This document shows positions 12,938-17,816 of a DNA stretch of 17,816 bases, one piece after another (the stretch's first letter is position 1; each line of letters starts with the position of its first letter). Under the pieces are notes generated by a model. The model ran no database searches, was not told the origin of the DNA, and saw only the letters and a program-made list of their open reading frames with translations. This DNA is from Sphingobacterium sp. UBA1575 (GTDB lineage: Bacteria; Bacteroidota; Bacteroidia; Sphingobacteriales; Sphingobacteriaceae), in contig DCOH01000002.1 of NCBI GenBank assembly GCA_002322865.1, positions 130,894 through 148,709 on the forward strand, read 5' to 3'. Position numbers and translations under genes: made by a program.

Positions 12938-13500
12938 AATTCTTCTCCTAACATGATGTAATCCGACAAAGGGGCAATCTTTACAAAACCATCCGATTCA
13001 ACCTCGAATAGGCTTTCCTTAAGCCATCGCACGTTTGAAATGCGAAGGGCCTCCGAATCGGGGATCCATAATTGATAGCCTTGCGGCAACCATTTCTCAT
13101 ACTGTTTGATGAAGATCAGTTTATAGCCGCCATTAAAAACATTGATATTAAAATCAGCCAGATAGGGCAGAAGGTCCTTGCAACCTATATGATCCATTAT
13201 CAGGTTCACAGCATAATTCTTCCGCTCTTTCAAATATTGAAAAAGCACCACCAAATAATCATCTGAATAAGGAATAACCACTAGGTTCTCCTCCAATTCC
13301 TCTCTAATCAACTCCTCCGAATTCAAAAGTACATCAATCTTGATGCCTCTGGATTTAAGCGTTTCGTAATGGGAAGATAAAGTTATGATGGTCGGACTCC
13401 ACTCCAACAGTTGATTGACATAATCATCCGCTAAAAGATGTGGATCTCCAATAAATAAAGCGGGTTCCTGGTTTTCTCGAACGATGTGGTGGGAAGACAT
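12934..13500 (-). CDS. Thiamine pyrophosphokinase-like protein lacking the usual catalytic motif
   Basis: 188 residues. The opening MSSHHIVRENQEPALFIGDP, and the end (NVRWLKESLFEVESDGFVKI ... IMLGEEL), resemble Bacteroidota proteins annotated as thiamine pyrophosphokinase. The C-terminal part follows the thiamin-binding domain pattern (G.KW......SN....G.V.V). The catalytic N-terminal domain looks degenerate: the expected GDxDS metal-binding motif is replaced by LLNSEE around residues 58-63, although SDDY (79-82) sits where TD is usual. I call it a probable inactive or divergent TPK; it could also be an unrelated alpha/beta protein. It lies 3 bases after the M20 gene and overlaps the GNAT gene. 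Cytoplasmic, no signal peptide. Confidence 0.5.
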   Translation of the reverse strand: MSSHHIVRENQEPALFIGDPHLLADDYVNQLLEWSPTIITLSSHYETLKSRGIKIDVLLNSEELIREELEENLVVIPYSDDYLVVLFQYLKERKNYAVNLIMDHIGCKDLLPYLADFNINVFNGGYKLIFIKQYEKWLPQGYQLWIPDSEALRISNVRWLKESLFEVESDGFVKIAPLSDYIMLGEEL

Positions 13501-13503
13501 AGC

Positions 13504-14694
13504 CTAATCCGCTAAATAAGATACAGCAATAAATGACATTAAACCAATACTGGTTTTCAATGCTTCTTCATCGATATCAAATGTCGGTGTATGCACCGCT
13601 GAATTGATTCCTCTTTCTACATTTCCAGTACCCAATCGATAGAAACAGGCATTGGTTTCCTGCGAATAATAGGCAAAATCCTCCGCTGCCGGCCATAGAT
13701 CAAGCTCCAACACCTTATCTGCCCCTAAATATTCAACGGCATAAGAACGTGCCTTTTCCGTAATAACCGGCTCATTGATCAAGAAAGGATAGCCTTTACG
13801 GACCTCAAAATCACAACTTGCGCCCATACTCTCTGCAATACCTACCGCCATCTTCAGCATCTTTTCATGCGCATCCGCACGCCAAGCTTCATCGAATGTA
13901 CGAAAGGTCCCTTCCAAATAAACCTCATCTGGAATTACATTCGTCGCGCCATTACCCACGATCTTACCCCAGGATAAAACCGAAGGCGTTCGAGGATCGG
14001 CATTGCGGCTAACAATCTGCTGCATCGCTGTGATAATTTGCGCCGTAATGGCAATAGGATCTATATTTTGGTGAGGTTGGGCACCATGTCCACCTTTTCC
14101 GCGAACGGTCATGAACAACTCATCGCAGGAGGCCATATATTTACCCGATCGAAAGCCAACTTTACCTGCCTCGATAAAAGGCATCACATGTTGGCCAACA
14201 ATACCTTGAGGGCTTGGGTTTTGCAACACGCCTTCTTTGATCATCAGGGAAGCTCCACCCGGCAAACGTTCCTCTCCAGGCTGAAAAATCAGTTTAACCG
14301 TTCCGCCAAACGCACCTTTTAAGCTTTGTAAGATATTCGCAACACCCAATAGGGAAGAAGTATGCACATCATGCCCACAGGCATGCATTACACCTACATT
14401 CTGTGAACCATAGCTACGTCCTTCTACTTCTGTGATCGGTAGGGCATCCATGTCCGCACGCAAGGCCAAGACCTTGTCAGACGGTAAATCACCTTTAATC
14501 AAGGCTACCACGCCCGTATTGGCCATGGATTCATAAGGGATCTGCAAATCATCCAAAACCCTTTTTACAAAGGCAGATGTTTGGTATTCCTCAAAAGAAA
14601 GTTCTGGATTTTGGTGTAGAAACCTACGGTTATTGACCGTATCCTGAAAATAGGATTGCGCTAGTTCTTGAATCCTGGATTTGATTGATGACAT
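13504..14694 (-). CDS. M20-family amidohydrolase (M20D, N-acyl amino acid or IAA-amido hydrolase type)
   Basis: A 396-residue cytoplasmic zinc/manganese hydrolase of the M20D type. The signature MHACGHDVHTSSLLG (C106, H108 as metal ligands) and PGEERLPGGASLMIKEG (E141/E142) are present, with GQHVMPF (about 168-174) and a C-terminal VHTPTFDID as the remaining ligand region. A dimerisation domain between about residues 185 and 295 starts near VRGKGGHGAQPHQNIDPI. Members cleave N-acyl groups from amino acids (hippurate, N-acetyl-diaminopimelate or indole-acetyl amino acids). The exact substrate is not visible. It lies between the SPOR and TPK-like genes in a compact run. Confidence 0.92.
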   Translation of the reverse strand: MSSIKSRIQELAQSYFQDTVNNRRFLHQNPELSFEEYQTSAFVKRVLDDLQIPYESMANTGVVALIKGDLPSDKVLALRADMDALPITEVEGRSYGSQNVGVMHACGHDVHTSSLLGVANILQSLKGAFGGTVKLIFQPGEERLPGGASLMIKEGVLQNPSPQGIVGQHVMPFIEAGKVGFRSGKYMASCDELFMTVRGKGGHGAQPHQNIDPIAITAQIITAMQQIVSRNADPRTPSVLSWGKIVGNGATNVIPDEVYLEGTFRTFDEAWRADAHEKMLKMAVGIAESMGASCDFEVRKGYPFLINEPVITEKARSYAVEYLGADKVLELDLWPAAEDFAYYSQETNACFYRLGTGNVERGINSAVHTPTFDIDEEALKTSIGLMSFIAVSYLAD

Positions 14695-14706
14695 GATTTT
14701 CCTCCA

Positions 14707-15162
14707 CTATTGCCACGTCCAGACATCCTCTACAAATACAAATACATTGCTGTATGTACCACGAAGACGTCTCATGTATGCTGTAGCTTCAGAACGGCTG
14801 GTAAAATCACCAACTTTTACCCTGTAATTCGGTTCCACGTAATCAAGATAAGCGTTCATATCAGGGTTTTGGCGAATAAAGCTATTCTGAACATTGGTTG
14901 CTTCATTCCTATTGCCACCAGAATAAATCTGTACCCTAAAACCTCGAACTTTCACCCGGCGTGCCTTCGATTTGTCCAAGATTTTAGGTTCCAAACTTAC
15001 TGGTGCTTTTGAAGCAGTTGGATTTATTGCATGAAATGCTCTGAAGTCTTGTAATAGGCTAATTAATGTGTCCTTTACCACCTCTACTTTTCCATCCTGT
15101 GCCTTCGTAATCTGTGTAGACAATAAGATGATGCAACCTACAATAAATCCTTTATTAATCAT
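14707..15162 (-). CDS. Secreted SPOR-domain protein
   Basis: 151 residues. A hydrophobic signal peptide (residues 1-21, MINKGFIVGCIILLSTQITKA) is followed by a linker of about 50 residues and a SPOR domain (about 74-146: GFRVQIYSGGNRNEA, NYRVKVGDFTSRSEA, FVFVEDV). By family knowledge SPOR domains bind septal or denuded peptidoglycan glycan strands. Cys10 lies inside the signal hydrophobic core, so this is not obviously a lipoprotein. The stop of secA is only 5 bases before its ATG, so it is cotranscribed. The domain starts with the canonical RVQIYSG and ends near the C-terminus, so it is complete. Confidence 0.9.
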   Translation of the reverse strand: MINKGFIVGCIILLSTQITKAQDGKVEVVKDTLISLLQDFRAFHAINPTASKAPVSLEPKILDKSKARRVKVRGFRVQIYSGGNRNEATNVQNSFIRQNPDMNAYLDYVEPNYRVKVGDFTSRSEATAYMRRLRGTYSNVFVFVEDVWTWQ

Positions 15163-15167
15163 TTTTT

Positions 15168-17816
<2,649 letters not shown>

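Overview
The window is about 17.8 kb of chromosomal, mostly housekeeping DNA from a member of the Bacteroidota, most likely Sphingobacteriaceae (Sphingobacterium or Pedobacter-like). Three things support this: the gene order bL28-bL33-DUF4295(bL38)-ftsY-rimO; moderately low GC with A-rich sequence instead of Shine-Dalgarno motifs before start codons; and several -7 boxes of the Bacteroidota type (TAnnTTTG). The SecA carries a Bacteroidota-type insertion. The assignment comes from protein recognition and motif reading, not from a database search. I saw no insertion sequence, phage gene, tRNA, rRNA, CRISPR array or restriction/defence cassette.

Layout. Positions 1-171 (-) hold the 5' end of bshC (bacillithiol synthesis). 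264-3435 (-) is a translation and protein-targeting block, transcribed in the order rpmB, rpmG, DUF4295/bL38, ftsY, rimO. A promoter precedes rpmB, a terminator-like hairpin followed by a second promoter box separates the ribosomal genes from ftsY, and a clear terminator follows rimO. 3640-4604 (+) encodes a small membrane protein and RecO. 4687-4878 (-) is a cold-shock protein gene ending in its own terminator, convergent with recO. 5025-7305 (+) is a tight row: secreted SIMPL-domain protein, DUF4112 membrane protein, DUF4359 protein and the tRNA pseudouridine synthase TruC. 7387-8466 (+) is gcvT, ending in a bidirectional terminator that also lies across the 3' end of two small convergent membrane-protein genes (8491-9041, -). 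Then come glutamate dehydrogenase (9072-10496, -) and a single-domain rhodanese (10697-11011, -), divergent from a secreted M28 peptidase (11136-12443, +). 12449-17816 (-) is one compact run transcribed as secA (5' end outside the window), SPOR-domain protein, M20 amidohydrolase, a thiamine-pyrophosphokinase-like protein and a GNAT acetyltransferase.

Functionally the window combines protein synthesis and targeting (bL28, bL33, bL38, FtsY, SecA, RimO modification of uS12, TruC), central C1/N metabolism (GcvT, GDH), DNA repair (RecO), redox buffering (BshC, rhodanese) and envelope functions (SPOR, SIMPL, M28). Nothing here is clearly a new system. The best leads are the TPK-like protein lacking the expected catalytic acidic motif, the terminator/promoter switch inside the ribosomal operon, hairpins in the ribosomal intercistronic gaps, -7 boxes placed almost on top of start codons, and unnamed small membrane proteins beside recO and gdhA. 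Intergenic stretches are all under 300 bases.
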